From a virus: a DNA stretch of 39,810 bases. The stretch lies in the IMG/VR virus record IMGVR_UViG_3300019886_000013, positions 1-39,810 of that record. One strand, written 5' to 3'. The notes beneath the pieces were generated by a model. The model saw only the letters and a program-made list of their open reading frames with translations. It searched no databases and was not told where the DNA came from. Positions 15,591-22,217 of this stretch are shown here, piece by piece. Position 1 is the first letter of the stretch. Each line of letters opens with the position of its first letter. The position numbers and the translations under genes were made by a program.

Positions 15591-16181
15591 TTATAATTCC
15601 TTCAATCTTTCTGCTATAACATCCCAATGAATAGGCGTTAGATTATTTTGCTCAACGCTTACATTAAAATAATTTGGATCATCTTCGAATTGCTCATCAA
15701 AAGGACTTCTTACTAATATTTCTTTTTCTTCCGCATCCTTATTAACTTTTAAGGAATACAATCCATTAATTGCATGTTGAACTCGCTTGCTATGTAAATG
15801 CCCGTGAATATTAAGCATCCAACGGGAACCTAAACCATTTGGATGAACAGGACTATGACTTAAAATGCATCTATTATAAAAAATGACACCATATAATTTA
15901 TCGAAATAGTGTAAATAATCACTAGTGGGATAAGTATCATGATTACCCATAACCAACTTCTTTTTACCATTAAGTCTTTTCGCAATAATAAGATTCTTTT
16001 TGCCGAAACAAAAGTCACCCAAGTGATAAACAATGTCGTTAGGATTAACAACACTGTTCCAACGCTCAATAAGTGTTTCATGCATTTCCTCGATAGTTGC
16101 AAATGGGCGAGCTTCTTTCTCATACTCTAGTATGTTTTTGTGCCCAAAATGGTGGTCGGATGTGAACCAAGTGTTTATCAT
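15591..16181 (-). CDS. Calcineurin-like metallophosphoesterase
   Basis: A 196-aa protein with the full set of metal-binding motifs: Asp9-x-His11 (FTSDHHFGH), Gly-Asp56 (HLGDFCFG), Gly-Asn80-His81-Asp82 (MGNHDT), His109 (ILSHSP) and Gly-His128-x-His130 (HGHLHS). All dimetal ligands are present, so activity is expected. Phage members of this family are thought to act on phosphoesters such as 2',3'-cyclic or nucleotide substrates, but the substrate is not predictable here. It overlaps no gene and ends directly at the next start. Confidence 0.88.
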   Translation of the reverse strand: MINTWFTSDHHFGHKNILEYEKEARPFATIEEMHETLIERWNSVVNPNDIVYHLGDFCFGKKNLIIAKRLNGKKKLVMGNHDTYPTSDYLHYFDKLYGVIFYNRCILSHSPVHPNGLGSRWMLNIHGHLHSKRVQHAINGLYSLKVNKDAEEKEILVRSPFDEQFEDDPNYFNVSVEQNNLTPIHWDVIAERLKEL

Positions 16182-16193
16182 TATTTTATTTCT

Positions 16194-16493
16194 CTATTCT
16201 AAATCAAATTCATCATATCTTCGTGGAAACTCTTTATAAAATGGAGCATCTAATCTATGGTGATAATTATTAAAAAATCCTTTCTGATTCATCGCGCAAC
16301 TATGAGCTAAATCAGATAACGATTCGCTATAGAGTGTTGCAATCTTATCAGTACAATATTTTCCCGTGTCAACATCTTGATAGCGTTTCGGAAATATCAT
16401 CACTGTATGCATTGATTCCCGAACACGCATCTCGCGTCTTATTTCATAACGCGTATATGGTACCATATTCCATTGGTGTGACTTTAAAAACAT
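16194..16493 (-). CDS. Unknown Arg/Tyr-rich small protein
   Basis: A 99-aa protein, strongly charged (MVPYTRYEIRREMRVRESMH..., ending FPRRYDEFDLE), with one Cys pair separated widely. There is no membrane segment. It lies upstream of the phosphoesterase with a 12-nt gap. No family recognised. Confidence 0.55.
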   Translation of the reverse strand: MFLKSHQWNMVPYTRYEIRREMRVRESMHTVMIFPKRYQDVDTGKYCTDKIATLYSESLSDLAHSCAMNQKGFFNNYHHRLDAPFYKEFPRRYDEFDLE

Positions 16494-16508
16494 TTAAATT
16501 CCTTTTAA

Positions 16509-16658
16509 TTAATCTGTCTTTATATGAACCGAGCAAAATATCAATGCCATTAAAAACCACCAAGGCGACCAATTCTATTTCTCAATCATTATAGCAGTAC
16601 CAGATATAACTGCTAAAAGATAAAGAAAATATAATAGAATGCAAAAGAAATCCTTCAT
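16509..16658 (-). pseudogene. Small membrane protein ORF interrupted by in-frame TAG
   Basis: From the ATG at 16658 (AAGGGA site upstream) a 27-aa hydrophobic peptide MKDFFCILLYFLYLLAVISG...IEK ends at TAG (16577-16575). The same frame then continues NWSPWWFLMALIFCSVHIKT(D) to a TAA at 16511-16509. The continuation looks like a genuine second membrane segment, so the natural product was probably 49 aa with two helices. TAG is used as a normal stop elsewhere (13364, 25709), so general recoding is unlikely. Sequence error, recent mutation or amber readthrough remain open. Confidence 0.5.
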
Positions 16659-16685
16659 TAATAATCCCTTATCAATAATATGCAA

Positions 16686-16844
16686 TCATTCATCCCAACA
16701 TCTATAATAGAGAACCAACCCGATTAATCCTATTCCGTGCCAAAATCCAAAACCTAAGCCCATTAGAAAGCATCCTACTGTACACATTTGGCCTGCTTTA
16801 GTGCGCCATCCCCAATACCACATTTCTTTTAGTATTTCTTTCAT
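16686..16844 (-). CDS. Tiny Gly/Trp-rich membrane protein
   Basis: A 52-aa protein whose ATG overlaps the stop of the upstream gene (ATGA). The N-terminus is amphipathic (MKEILKEMWYWGWRTKAGQM) and a Gly-rich hydrophobic helix follows (CTVGCFLMGLGFGFWHGIGL). One membrane span is likely. With the interrupted ORF at 16509-16658 it fills the stretch between the 16194 and 16841 genes. No function assignable. Confidence 0.58.
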   Translation of the reverse strand: MKEILKEMWYWGWRTKAGQMCTVGCFLMGLGFGFWHGIGLIGLVLYYRCWDE

Positions 16845-17344
16845 TGCACTTTACTCATATAGTTCTCTTCAATGGGAACGTCGCATTTATCATCAGTATT
16901 CTTTTGATACTTTAAATTGCTCGCTGATATCAAGCTACCTTTATCTGATAAGTAAGACATATAAAAGATATTATTCTTATCCAAGAATTTTCTAAACATC
17001 GACCCGCCCAAAAAACAGATTTCATATTCATTAGTCTTATCGTTCATTACTTTAGATAAGCGTAATTGCCATGCAGCACCTTCTTTTTCAGGAAGGATAA
17101 ATAAATCAATATCTTTTTTGATTAGAGCTTCATGAAAGCGCAATGATTCTTTTTCATCTAAAATTAAAGTTGGCTTGCCTTTATTTTGATCGATGCCAAA
17201 ATACATAATGAACTGAACGCAATCAAACCAATCTCGCGGACATCCACCAAGATTATGTTCATATAGAAATAGCGAACCTTTCTTACATTCTTTCTTAATG
17301 AAATCTTCAGTAATACGAACAGGTTTTGGTATCTTAACCGTCAT
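16841..17344 (-). CDS. Unknown protein of the accessory block
   Basis: A 167-aa soluble protein with alternating helix and strand (KPTLILDEKESLRFHEALIK), no transmembrane segment and several Cys (KKECKKGSL, GGCPRDWFDCVQF). The start overlaps the zinc-finger gene by 4 nt. No catalytic motif recognised. Its coupling to a primase-type zinc finger could mean a nucleic-acid role, which is only inference. Confidence 0.62.
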   Translation of the reverse strand: MTVKIPKPVRITEDFIKKECKKGSLFLYEHNLGGCPRDWFDCVQFIMYFGIDQNKGKPTLILDEKESLRFHEALIKKDIDLFILPEKEGAAWQLRLSKVMNDKTNEYEICFLGGSMFRKFLDKNNIFYMSYLSDKGSLISASNLKYQKNTDDKCDVPIEENYMSKVQ

Positions 17345-17529
17345 AAATGTCCTTTTAGATGTTCAATGATTCCTTCTAGATGATTGATAACCATTTGTGT
17401 AACTTCTTTGCTTTCTGATGTATGACCCCATACTCCACAAGTAAAGCAATAATATTTACCTTTAATCAAATCCACTTCGAGAGATGGTGTTTTTTCTTCA
17501 TGATTATGACATTTGAATATAAATTTCAT
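17341..17529 (-). CDS. Stand-alone primase-type (CHC2-like) zinc finger
   Basis: A 62-aa protein with the pattern CHNHEEKTPSLEV...GKYYCFTCGVWG: Cys7, His10, Cys28 and Cys31. This is the zinc finger of DnaG-type primases (CxxHxEKTPSFxV...YYCFxCG), here without Toprim or helicase-binding parts. A short C-terminal helix replaces the catalytic core. It may be a decoy or regulator of host primase, or a DNA-binding remnant. The four ligands are intact, so the fold should form. It is tightly overlapped by both neighbours. Confidence 0.72.
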   Translation of the reverse strand: MKFIFKCHNHEEKTPSLEVDLIKGKYYCFTCGVWGHTSESKEVTQMVINHLEGIIEHLKGHL

Positions 17530-17738
17530 TTTTCATCCCTCTTATTATTTTTATAATAAAGCTCATGAAGCTGTAAACCTGCCATCTCATTCAGGTCTAA
17601 TAATTCACGATATACTTGCGCTAATGTAATTGACTCACGGCCTAATTGATTTAGCAAACCAGATAGTTGACCTACAATTGTTCCAATCAATAATGAAAGC
17701 CGTTCAATCTTAATGTTTAACTTATCATGCTCATTCAT
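17526..17738 (-). CDS. Unknown helical protein
   Basis: A 70-aa protein from the ATG at 17738 (MNEHDKLNIKIERLSLLIGT). It is almost all helix, with a hydrophobic middle (LLIGTIVGQLSGLLNQLG) that is either a short membrane segment or a helical-bundle core. The start two bases after the upstream TAA is preferred over the ATG at 17750. No family recognised. Confidence 0.55.
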   Translation of the reverse strand: MNEHDKLNIKIERLSLLIGTIVGQLSGLLNQLGRESITLAQVYRELLDLNEMAGLQLHELYYKNNKRDEK

Positions 17739-17740
17739 GT

Positions 17741-18724
17741 TTAACCCCATATAATACCTTTCCCTTCACAAGATATACATATAGCGGGTGGTAGATTAGT
17801 ATTTTCGCCTACTGATTCATCCACATACTTTCTTGATAATAAAGTCAATCCATTGCAGACAGGACATTTATAGGGTTTAGGTTGGTAATTAGTCTCAGAT
17901 AATATTTTTCTACATTCATCGCGCAGGTCAAAGAACTCTTTATTGCGAACATAAAGCGCATTGGAAACAGATTTTAATTCTTCTTCTAATCCTAATAGTC
18001 TTGATTCAGCACCTATATTCTCAAGGTCATGAATGCGTTCGTCGTGGTTAGATATAGCTGTTGCTACCTCTTCAAACTTGGGCTGTATTTTTTGCTTTTC
18101 AAACTCACGCAGGAGTGAGTCAACTTTATTGACCCGCATAGATATATCAGCCACAGCATTAACATATTCTGTAAGCGATAAGTTTAAATCTTCGATCAAT
18201 GCGCGGTTATGACATTCGTATCTGCTAATCTCATTAATCTCTTTCCTAAGTTCCTCTAATTGCGCATAGAAGCCAGACTTCTCATCAAAGTTTATTTGAC
18301 ATACCTTTTCTATTTGTTCTAGGCGCTCATTTAAGAATTTCATATTCTCGATAGTCTTCTCAGGATCGTGTAGGGCTATTTTATCTATCTTTCTCATATA
18401 ATCCTCGTGCGCTAATACTAACGGACTAAGGATAGCTATCTTTTCAAGAAGGCCGATAATCTGAGCATGCAGAGTTAAGCCATAATCTTTATTATAATTG
18501 CCACTGGATTCTAATCGTTCAATACGCTTTTCTATTTTTTCGCATTCTTCATTATATACAGAATCAACAGAGCTTATTGCATCTCTGATATGTTCAAATA
18601 GTTTAAAATTCTCGCCACCAGCGCTGCCACATCTATAAGCTAGACTATTTAAACTTTGCTGGAGCTCCTCTAGTTTTTCTTCTATAGATGTAATTTTATC
18701 CATGAATTGAGTATGTTCTAACAT
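17741..18724 (-). CDS. Long coiled-coil protein with C-terminal zinc ribbon
   Basis: A 327-aa protein that is nearly all heptad-type helix (KITSIEEKLEELQQSLNSLA; EKCEKIEKRIERLES-like stretches; HDERIHDLENIGAESRLLG). It ends with two DnaJ-like Cys pairs (KCPVCNG at about 285 and ICISCEGKGI near the end). This is the largest gene of the accessory block. The layout suggests a rod with a zinc head, perhaps a scaffold for a host-directed complex or a minor tail/head spacer. Unknown family. Confidence 0.68.
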   Translation of the reverse strand: MLEHTQFMDKITSIEEKLEELQQSLNSLAYRCGSAGGENFKLFEHIRDAISSVDSVYNEECEKIEKRIERLESSGNYNKDYGLTLHAQIIGLLEKIAILSPLVLAHEDYMRKIDKIALHDPEKTIENMKFLNERLEQIEKVCQINFDEKSGFYAQLEELRKEINEISRYECHNRALIEDLNLSLTEYVNAVADISMRVNKVDSLLREFEKQKIQPKFEEVATAISNHDERIHDLENIGAESRLLGLEEELKSVSNALYVRNKEFFDLRDECRKILSETNYQPKPYKCPVCNGLTLLSRKYVDESVGENTNLPPAICISCEGKGIIWG

Positions 18725-19029
18725 TAGTGTAAATCCTTTCTGCTTTGATTCTTTAAAGTGAGGAGCGGTTGGACAAAAGCTGTAACGCGAGATTCGCTCA
18801 TTTCTTTTGGGAGGATAATACGAAATACAGAGTTATCATTTAACTCCATATCGATTCGCCACTCTGATTTCTTATTGATACCGTCTTTGTCTTCTTCGTA
18901 AAAATACACATCAAGTGTATTAATATGAGGCGACATTAAATTAATATTGAAGTCGGTGTCAATAGTTGCATCATCGGGCGGCATAACAATAGAAGTAAAG
19001 CTATTAACTTTTTTGATCTCTATATCCAT
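18724..19029 (-). CDS. Unknown beta-rich protein
   Basis: A 101-aa protein from the ATG at 19029 (MDIEIKKVNSFTSIVMPPDD). A longer frame to 19113 reads over the 98-aa gene in another phase and starts with an improbable Trp/Tyr/Cys-rich stretch, so it is rejected. Alternating strands (SEWRIDMELNDNSVFRIILP) suggest a small beta domain. It overlaps the coiled-coil start by 1 nt. Confidence 0.6.
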   Translation of the reverse strand: MDIEIKKVNSFTSIVMPPDDATIDTDFNINLMSPHINTLDVYFYEEDKDGINKKSEWRIDMELNDNSVFRIILPKEMSESRVTAFVQPLLTLKNQSRKDLH

Positions 19030-19034
19030 ATAGA

Positions 19035-19331
19035 TTAAATCCAGTGAAATCCATGAGCCATAATAGCAGTGATAGTCGCAAAGCCACCAATAATCCAATA
19101 AAACTGTGTCCAAATTCTATCATTCACTTTATCAAAACGTGAATCGACTTTATCATTTAAGGAATCAATCTTTGAATTTAAATGATCGAAACGTGAATCT
19201 AACTTATTATCTATTCTAACAAGCGCACTTTTGATTTCATTTAATGTGATATTAATATTGTTAATTGTCGTTTCAACTATTGCAATACGTTCATCGTTTT
19301 TCACGGTATTTTCTCTTTTATTTGTAGCCAT
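19035..19331 (-). CDS. Coiled-coil protein with C-terminal TM (XhlA-like layout)
   Basis: A 98-aa protein: a charged start, then repeating heptads (KLDSRFDHLNSKIDSLNDKV, DSRFDKV) and a C-terminal transmembrane helix (about 75-95, WTQFYWIIGGFATITAIMAH). Length and order match XhlA/hemolysin-like and DUF1640-like phage proteins that anchor a coil on the membrane and, in some phages, support holin action. No holin partner is identified next to it. The layout is seen; the function is inferred. Confidence 0.62.
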   Translation of the reverse strand: MATNKRENTVKNDERIAIVETTINNINITLNEIKSALVRIDNKLDSRFDHLNSKIDSLNDKVDSRFDKVNDRIWTQFYWIIGGFATITAIMAHGFHWI

Positions 19332-19346
19332 TGCTATCCTTAAAGT

Positions 19347-19745
19347 TTATTCCAATTCTTTTAATTGCTCTTCATGTGTCATTTTGATATCAGCCGTATG
19401 ATGAATGCGTTCACCGTAAACTTTCGGTGCTAATTTGCAAGCAATCCATTTACGCGTATCAATTCGAGTGCGAGTAACAGCTGCATATTCAGGTGTCGAA
19501 TTATCTGCAATATCAGTGACATCATCGATAAATGCTTCTACTTGCGCTTGCCTAGCATACACGTACAAATCTCTAAATTCCGGGTGTCTTAAGCGCCATC
19601 TAAAGATAGTCGGACGCTTTGGCCAATGCGGATTTTCTTTGCATAAAGTCGCTAATGATTTACTAGTTGTAGAAATAGCCATCGCAATTTCTTCACCAAT
19701 TACAGGATCATAATCAAAAGAAGGACGCCCAGCAGTCATAATCAT
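19347..19745 (-). CDS. Terminase small subunit (Sf6 gp1-like)
   Basis: A 132-aa protein. The start TAGRPSFDYDPVIGEEIAMA, the helix-turn-helix region (TLCKENPHWPKRPTIFRWRL), the central DVTDIADNSTPEYAAVTRTR and IDTRKWIACKLAPKVYGERI match the Shigella phage Sf6 gp1 type. It recognises the pac site and feeds DNA to the large terminase for headful packaging. In Sf6 and P22 the two terminase genes are adjacent; here 7.5 kb of accessory genes lie between them. An AAGGA site precedes the ATG, which overlaps the upstream TGA. Confidence 0.88.
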   Translation of the reverse strand: MIMTAGRPSFDYDPVIGEEIAMAISTTSKSLATLCKENPHWPKRPTIFRWRLRHPEFRDLYVYARQAQVEAFIDDVTDIADNSTPEYAAVTRTRIDTRKWIACKLAPKVYGERIHHTADIKMTHEEQLKELE

Positions 19746-19912
19746 TTATATCCTTTTCCATTGCATTTTTCACATATAACAGTGCGACCAGAACCATCAC
19801 CAACCCACCATTCACCTAAACCTTTACACGGCTTGCATTCAACTTTAATTTCAACAATTGCATCTTTACAAGAATAACTTTTTTCATCAAACACAGAAAT
19901 AATCGCCTTCAT
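19742..19912 (-). CDS. DnaJ-type zinc-ribbon micro-protein
   Basis: A 56-aa protein with two CxxCxGxG-like repeats: CKPCKGLGEWW and CEKCNGKGYK, i.e. a single DnaJ-type zinc hairpin. There is no J domain. The stop overlaps the small terminase start (ATGA), and the start directly follows the upstream stop. DnaJ-like zinc mini-proteins next to terminase genes are common in phages, with unknown role. Confidence 0.7.
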   Translation of the reverse strand: MKAIISVFDEKSYSCKDAIVEIKVECKPCKGLGEWWVGDGSGRTVICEKCNGKGYK

Positions 19913-20212
19913 TTATTTATTCTCAATCTTCTTAGATTTAAAATTCTTTTTATCGTCCATCTTAATAACATTTTCACCCGTTGTCGCAAACACAGCCGGT
20001 TTATCTTCATATCCAATAATAACATCACTTTCTGGAAATACAGTTAAAACAGCGCTATCTTTCATCTTCTCAAGATACGCAATTTCATCATCAATCTGTT
20101 CAAGATACCCCACCCCTTTACAAGTCGGACATTTCATCTCAACCATGCCAAGTCCCATGACAACCTTAGCCGTAAAACACCCATCACACTTCCTAAATCC
20201 CTTAATTTCCAT
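19913..20212 (-). CDS. Zinc-ribbon protein, first gene of the late region
   Basis: A 99-aa protein with DnaJ-like Cys pairs near the N-terminus (KCDGCFTAKV, then KCPTCKGVGYLEQ) and a soluble C-terminal half. It ends TAA directly followed by the ATG of the next zinc micro-protein. Its start lies downstream of a candidate leftward promoter (20260-20288). The role is unknown; it may be a regulator or nucleic-acid binder, inferred from the zinc pair. Confidence 0.66.
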   Translation of the reverse strand: MEIKGFRKCDGCFTAKVVMGLGMVEMKCPTCKGVGYLEQIDDEIAYLEKMKDSAVLTVFPESDVIIGYEDKPAVFATTGENVIKMDDKKNFKSKKIENK

Positions 20213-20259
20213 ACCCTATAAACCCTCATAATCCCTATATTGTCCACCTATTATGCACT

Positions 20260-20288
20260 ATTAAACCAATAATAAAAACCCTCATCAA
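20260..20288 (-). promoter_or_regulatory. Candidate leftward promoter for the late region
   Basis: Minus strand TTGATG (20288-20283), a 17-bp spacer, then TTTAAT (20265-20260), about 50 nt before the first leftward gene. It is a moderate match, placed back-to-back with the strong rightward promoter at 20293-20321. Confidence 0.4.
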
Positions 20289-20292
20289 CCCC

Positions 20293-20321
20293 TTGACAAT
20301 CTATTAGTAGGCTACTATACT
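20293..20321 (+). promoter_or_regulatory. Strong sigma70 promoter with internal palindromic operator
   Basis: TTGACA (20293-20298), a 17-bp spacer and TATACT (20316-20321) form a near-consensus promoter for the 20356-21792 operon. The palindrome TAGTAG-G-CTACTA (20305-20317) fills the spacer and enters the -10, an ideal repressor position. The RHH regulator that ends this operon is the obvious candidate ligand (inference). Confidence 0.75.
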
Positions 20322-20355
20322 ACCCACTTAATCAACTTCTCACAGAGGAAATACA

Positions 20356-20658
20356 ATGAGTATAAAATTTTACCAATACTACGCAACCAACGGCACAACA
20401 AAAGTAAAAATTCATTACAGTCTAGACGGTAGAACCGATAAAAGAAATTGCGTCACTATCTATGCTCGCGATTATAACAGAGCCGATTTTAAAGCTATTT
20501 TCGGCGATATAGCTAGAAACGACAGTGATATGATGACCGACTATTTCGAACAAAGCCACGCCGACATATTCGAATCTCATCCCCTCTACAATCTAGCCCG
20601 TCAAAAAGCCGAACATTACCTAACCAAAATCAAACAACGCAGAAACAGAGGATATTAA
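20356..20658 (+). CDS. Conserved-looking phage protein, unknown
   Basis: A 100-aa protein, first gene of the rightward operon, with an AGAGGAA ribosome site. The pattern CVTIYARDY followed by DSDMMTDYFEQSHADIFESH and PLYNLARQKAEHY recalls small phage and mobile-element proteins with a 'VTIYARDYG...MTDYFE...HPLY' signature. It is soluble and alpha/beta. Function unknown. Its position under the most consensus-like promoter of the window suggests early, strong expression. Confidence 0.68.
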   Translation: MSIKFYQYYATNGTTKVKIHYSLDGRTDKRNCVTIYARDYNRADFKAIFGDIARNDSDMMTDYFEQSHADIFESHPLYNLARQKAEHYLTKIKQRRNRGY

Positions 20659-20659
20659 A

Positions 20660-20827
20660 ATGAGCGAAGCAATAAACATTAAAGTAACCACCCTAAACGG
20701 CTTTCAAAATTCCTTCGACCAATATATAGAATGGTGTGATTCCCAATCGGAAGCTGGATTACCCACCTGTAATTGGGGCACGTGGTGGGATCGCCAAAAA
20801 GAACTAATTAGCGAGGAGATTAAATAA
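20660..20827 (+). CDS. Small Trp-rich protein
   Basis: A 55-aa protein (MSEAINIKVTTLNGFQNSFD...), with a Trp-rich core (EWCDSQSEAGLPTCNWGTWW) and a charged end. Its ATG lies one base after the upstream stop (TAA-A-ATG) and it ends one base before the next start, fitting the tight operon. No family recognised. Confidence 0.62.
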   Translation: MSEAINIKVTTLNGFQNSFDQYIEWCDSQSEAGLPTCNWGTWWDRQKELISEEIK

Positions 20828-20828
20828 T

Positions 20829-21053
20829 ATGAGAAAATCACCCGACCATTTACCCGACGAAATCACAATCACATGGACAGTCGAAGACATCAAAGACCGT
20901 GACCACGAACGAGACGAGCTCAGCCGACATGATTGCCGACAAATTCTAGATATTATGCATCGCCACCATGACGCCAACATCGGCATAAATTGGGAAATAA
21001 TCGATCTAGAAATAGAAAACTTTTACACTGAAAAAGACAATAACAAGGAATAA
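20829..21053 (+). CDS. Small His/Asp-rich phage protein
   Basis: A 74-aa protein (TWTVEDIKDRDHERDELSRH..., ILDIMHRHHDANIGINWEII). The order 'W-V-EDI...DA..GINW..I' is seen in many small early phage proteins that carry a conserved GINWDVI-like ending. The His/Asp content may bind metal. Unknown function. Spacing to neighbours is 1 nt upstream and 3 nt downstream. Confidence 0.65.
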   Translation: MRKSPDHLPDEITITWTVEDIKDRDHERDELSRHDCRQILDIMHRHHDANIGINWEIIDLEIENFYTEKDNNKE

Positions 21054-21056
21054 AAA

Positions 21057-21302
21057 ATGACCCTAGAAAAAAAAGTCTACATCATGCCAGAACCCTACGA
21101 TCACGATAGGGTTCTCTGGACAGATGCAAAGCAAAGACAAAGAGGCGCAGGCTTCATCCAAAAATACGACAAAGATAAACGCCACATCGCCCTCACTCTC
21201 TGCCCTGTCTGCGAAAAAGAAAACCGCATTACCTACATCCTAAAAGGCCAATGCTGCTTCTGCAACTTCAATCCCAATACCATCAAAGAAAAAAAGGATT
21301 AA
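21057..21302 (+). CDS. Zinc-ribbon protein
   Basis: An 81-aa protein with two Cys pairs in the C-terminal half (LCPVCEKENR and CCFCNFNPN), giving one zinc ribbon, preceded by a basic segment (TDAKQRQRGAGFIQKYDKDK). Likely nucleic-acid or protein binding. The operon position before the RHH gene suggests a small regulatory role (inferred). Confidence 0.62.
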   Translation: MTLEKKVYIMPEPYDHDRVLWTDAKQRQRGAGFIQKYDKDKRHIALTLCPVCEKENRITYILKGQCCFCNFNPNTIKEKKD

Positions 21303-21307
21303 CCTTA

Positions 21308-21595
21308 ATGCCATTATTTCGCTTTCATAAAGGTTCGCTTTCCACTTCTTTGGAAACAACCGTTATTGTAAAAAATTTAAATGAATTGAAAACTCTCATT
21401 ACTGATGCCATGCGAGGTTGGATATTTATAAAAGACGATGAAAAAGTAAATATAGAAATTAAACCTTATCCAACCATAAGCACTCATTTCGATTCGCGCA
21501 TCGGCTGGTACACCCATATAGTCATTGCGCGAATCGAAAAAATGACAGCATGCCCAATCGGTTTTTTAAGTGAACCATTACAGGAGATAATCTAA
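21308..21595 (+). CDS. Conserved phage protein, unknown
   Basis: A 95-aa protein from the ATG at 21308 (MPLFRFHKGSLSTSLETTVI), AAGGA upstream. The pattern 'FHKGSLxxSLETTVIVKNLNEL...IxPY...DxRIGWxTHIV' occurs in other phage early proteins of unknown function. A longer frame to 21251 is inside the upstream gene and is rejected. Predicted alpha/beta fold. It ends where the RHH gene starts (1-nt overlap). Confidence 0.65.
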   Translation: MPLFRFHKGSLSTSLETTVIVKNLNELKTLITDAMRGWIFIKDDEKVNIEIKPYPTISTHFDSRIGWYTHIVIARIEKMTACPIGFLSEPLQEII

Positions 21596-21792
21596 TGCCA
21601 AAAACCACCACCACCAAACACAAAAGCACCTCGTTCTATCTATCAGCTCCCGTCAATGATTACTTAGATTACATTGCTAAAATGATGTATGAAAATAAAA
21701 GCCAAGTCATTAACCGATTAATCATTCAAGAATATACGCGAATGGAACGCGTCTTCAAAGATGAAGGTCTTATTTCTGATTCTGATTCTTAA
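21595..21792 (+). CDS. Ribbon-helix-helix (CopG/Arc-like) regulator
   Basis: A 65-aa protein. The basic start leads into a ribbon strand (HKSTSFYLSAPVNDYL), then helices DYIAKMMYENKSQVINRLII and QEYTRMER. The 'NKSQVINRLI' turn fits the RHH fold, where dimers insert a beta ribbon into the DNA major groove. Last gene of its operon, so autoregulation through the palindrome at 20305-20317 is plausible. Its stop overlaps the convergent lysozyme stop by 4 nt. Confidence 0.78.
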   Translation: MPKTTTTKHKSTSFYLSAPVNDYLDYIAKMMYENKSQVINRLIIQEYTRMERVFKDEGLISDSDS

Positions 21793-22217
21793 ATATTGTA
21801 AACCCCTGTCAACATCCCCTGAGCAAGCGAAGCTGATCGACCCTTCACTTGTTCAGCCCATTTCGAGTTAAGCATTTCAAAAGCGGCTCCCTTAAAATCA
21901 CCCTTTGAAATCGCATGAATCATTTTCTTAAATCCTAAAAATTTCTTCCAGCCCATAAATGCCATATCAATCAAAACAATCTGCCTATCCGCATTCAACA
22001 CTTGATACCAATCAAACTCCATCAACTGATTATAAAAATAAAGCACATCTTTCTGATACTGTGTATTAATCCATCCATCATCAATACCCCGATCCGATAA
22101 ATTATAACCAATCCCAATTGTAATTTTTCCAACCGAGTCAATATAAGGAAACTTTTTATAATCCTCGTGGGCAACTAGAGATTTCTTGAGTTTCTCCAAC
22201 ATGTCGACTGTCATCAT
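21789..22217 (-). CDS. Endolysin, T4-type lysozyme (GH24)
   Basis: A 142-aa muramidase. The catalytic triad has the exact T4 lysozyme spacing: Glu18, Asp27 and Thr33 (E-x8-D-x5-T) in HEDYKKFPYIDSVGKITIGI followed by GYNLSDRGI. There is no signal peptide or N-terminal membrane anchor, so a holin is needed for release, but none is identified beside it. The ATG at 22217 is chosen over the GTG at 22226; 22202 is also possible. It overlaps the upstream zinc-ribbon gene by 62 nt. Lysis gene in the replication operon rather than the late one is unusual. Confidence 0.85.
   Translation of the reverse strand: MMTVDMLEKLKKSLVAHEDYKKFPYIDSVGKITIGIGYNLSDRGIDDGWINTQYQKDVLYFYNQLMEFDWYQVLNADRQIVLIDMAFMGWKKFLGFKKMIHAISKGDFKGAAFEMLNSKWAEQVKGRSASLAQGMLTGVYNI

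Noticed and set aside
16509-16658. Genome-wide TAG recoding
   Set aside because: TAG ends other genes normally (13364, 25709, 31190) and no large gene contains in-frame TAG.
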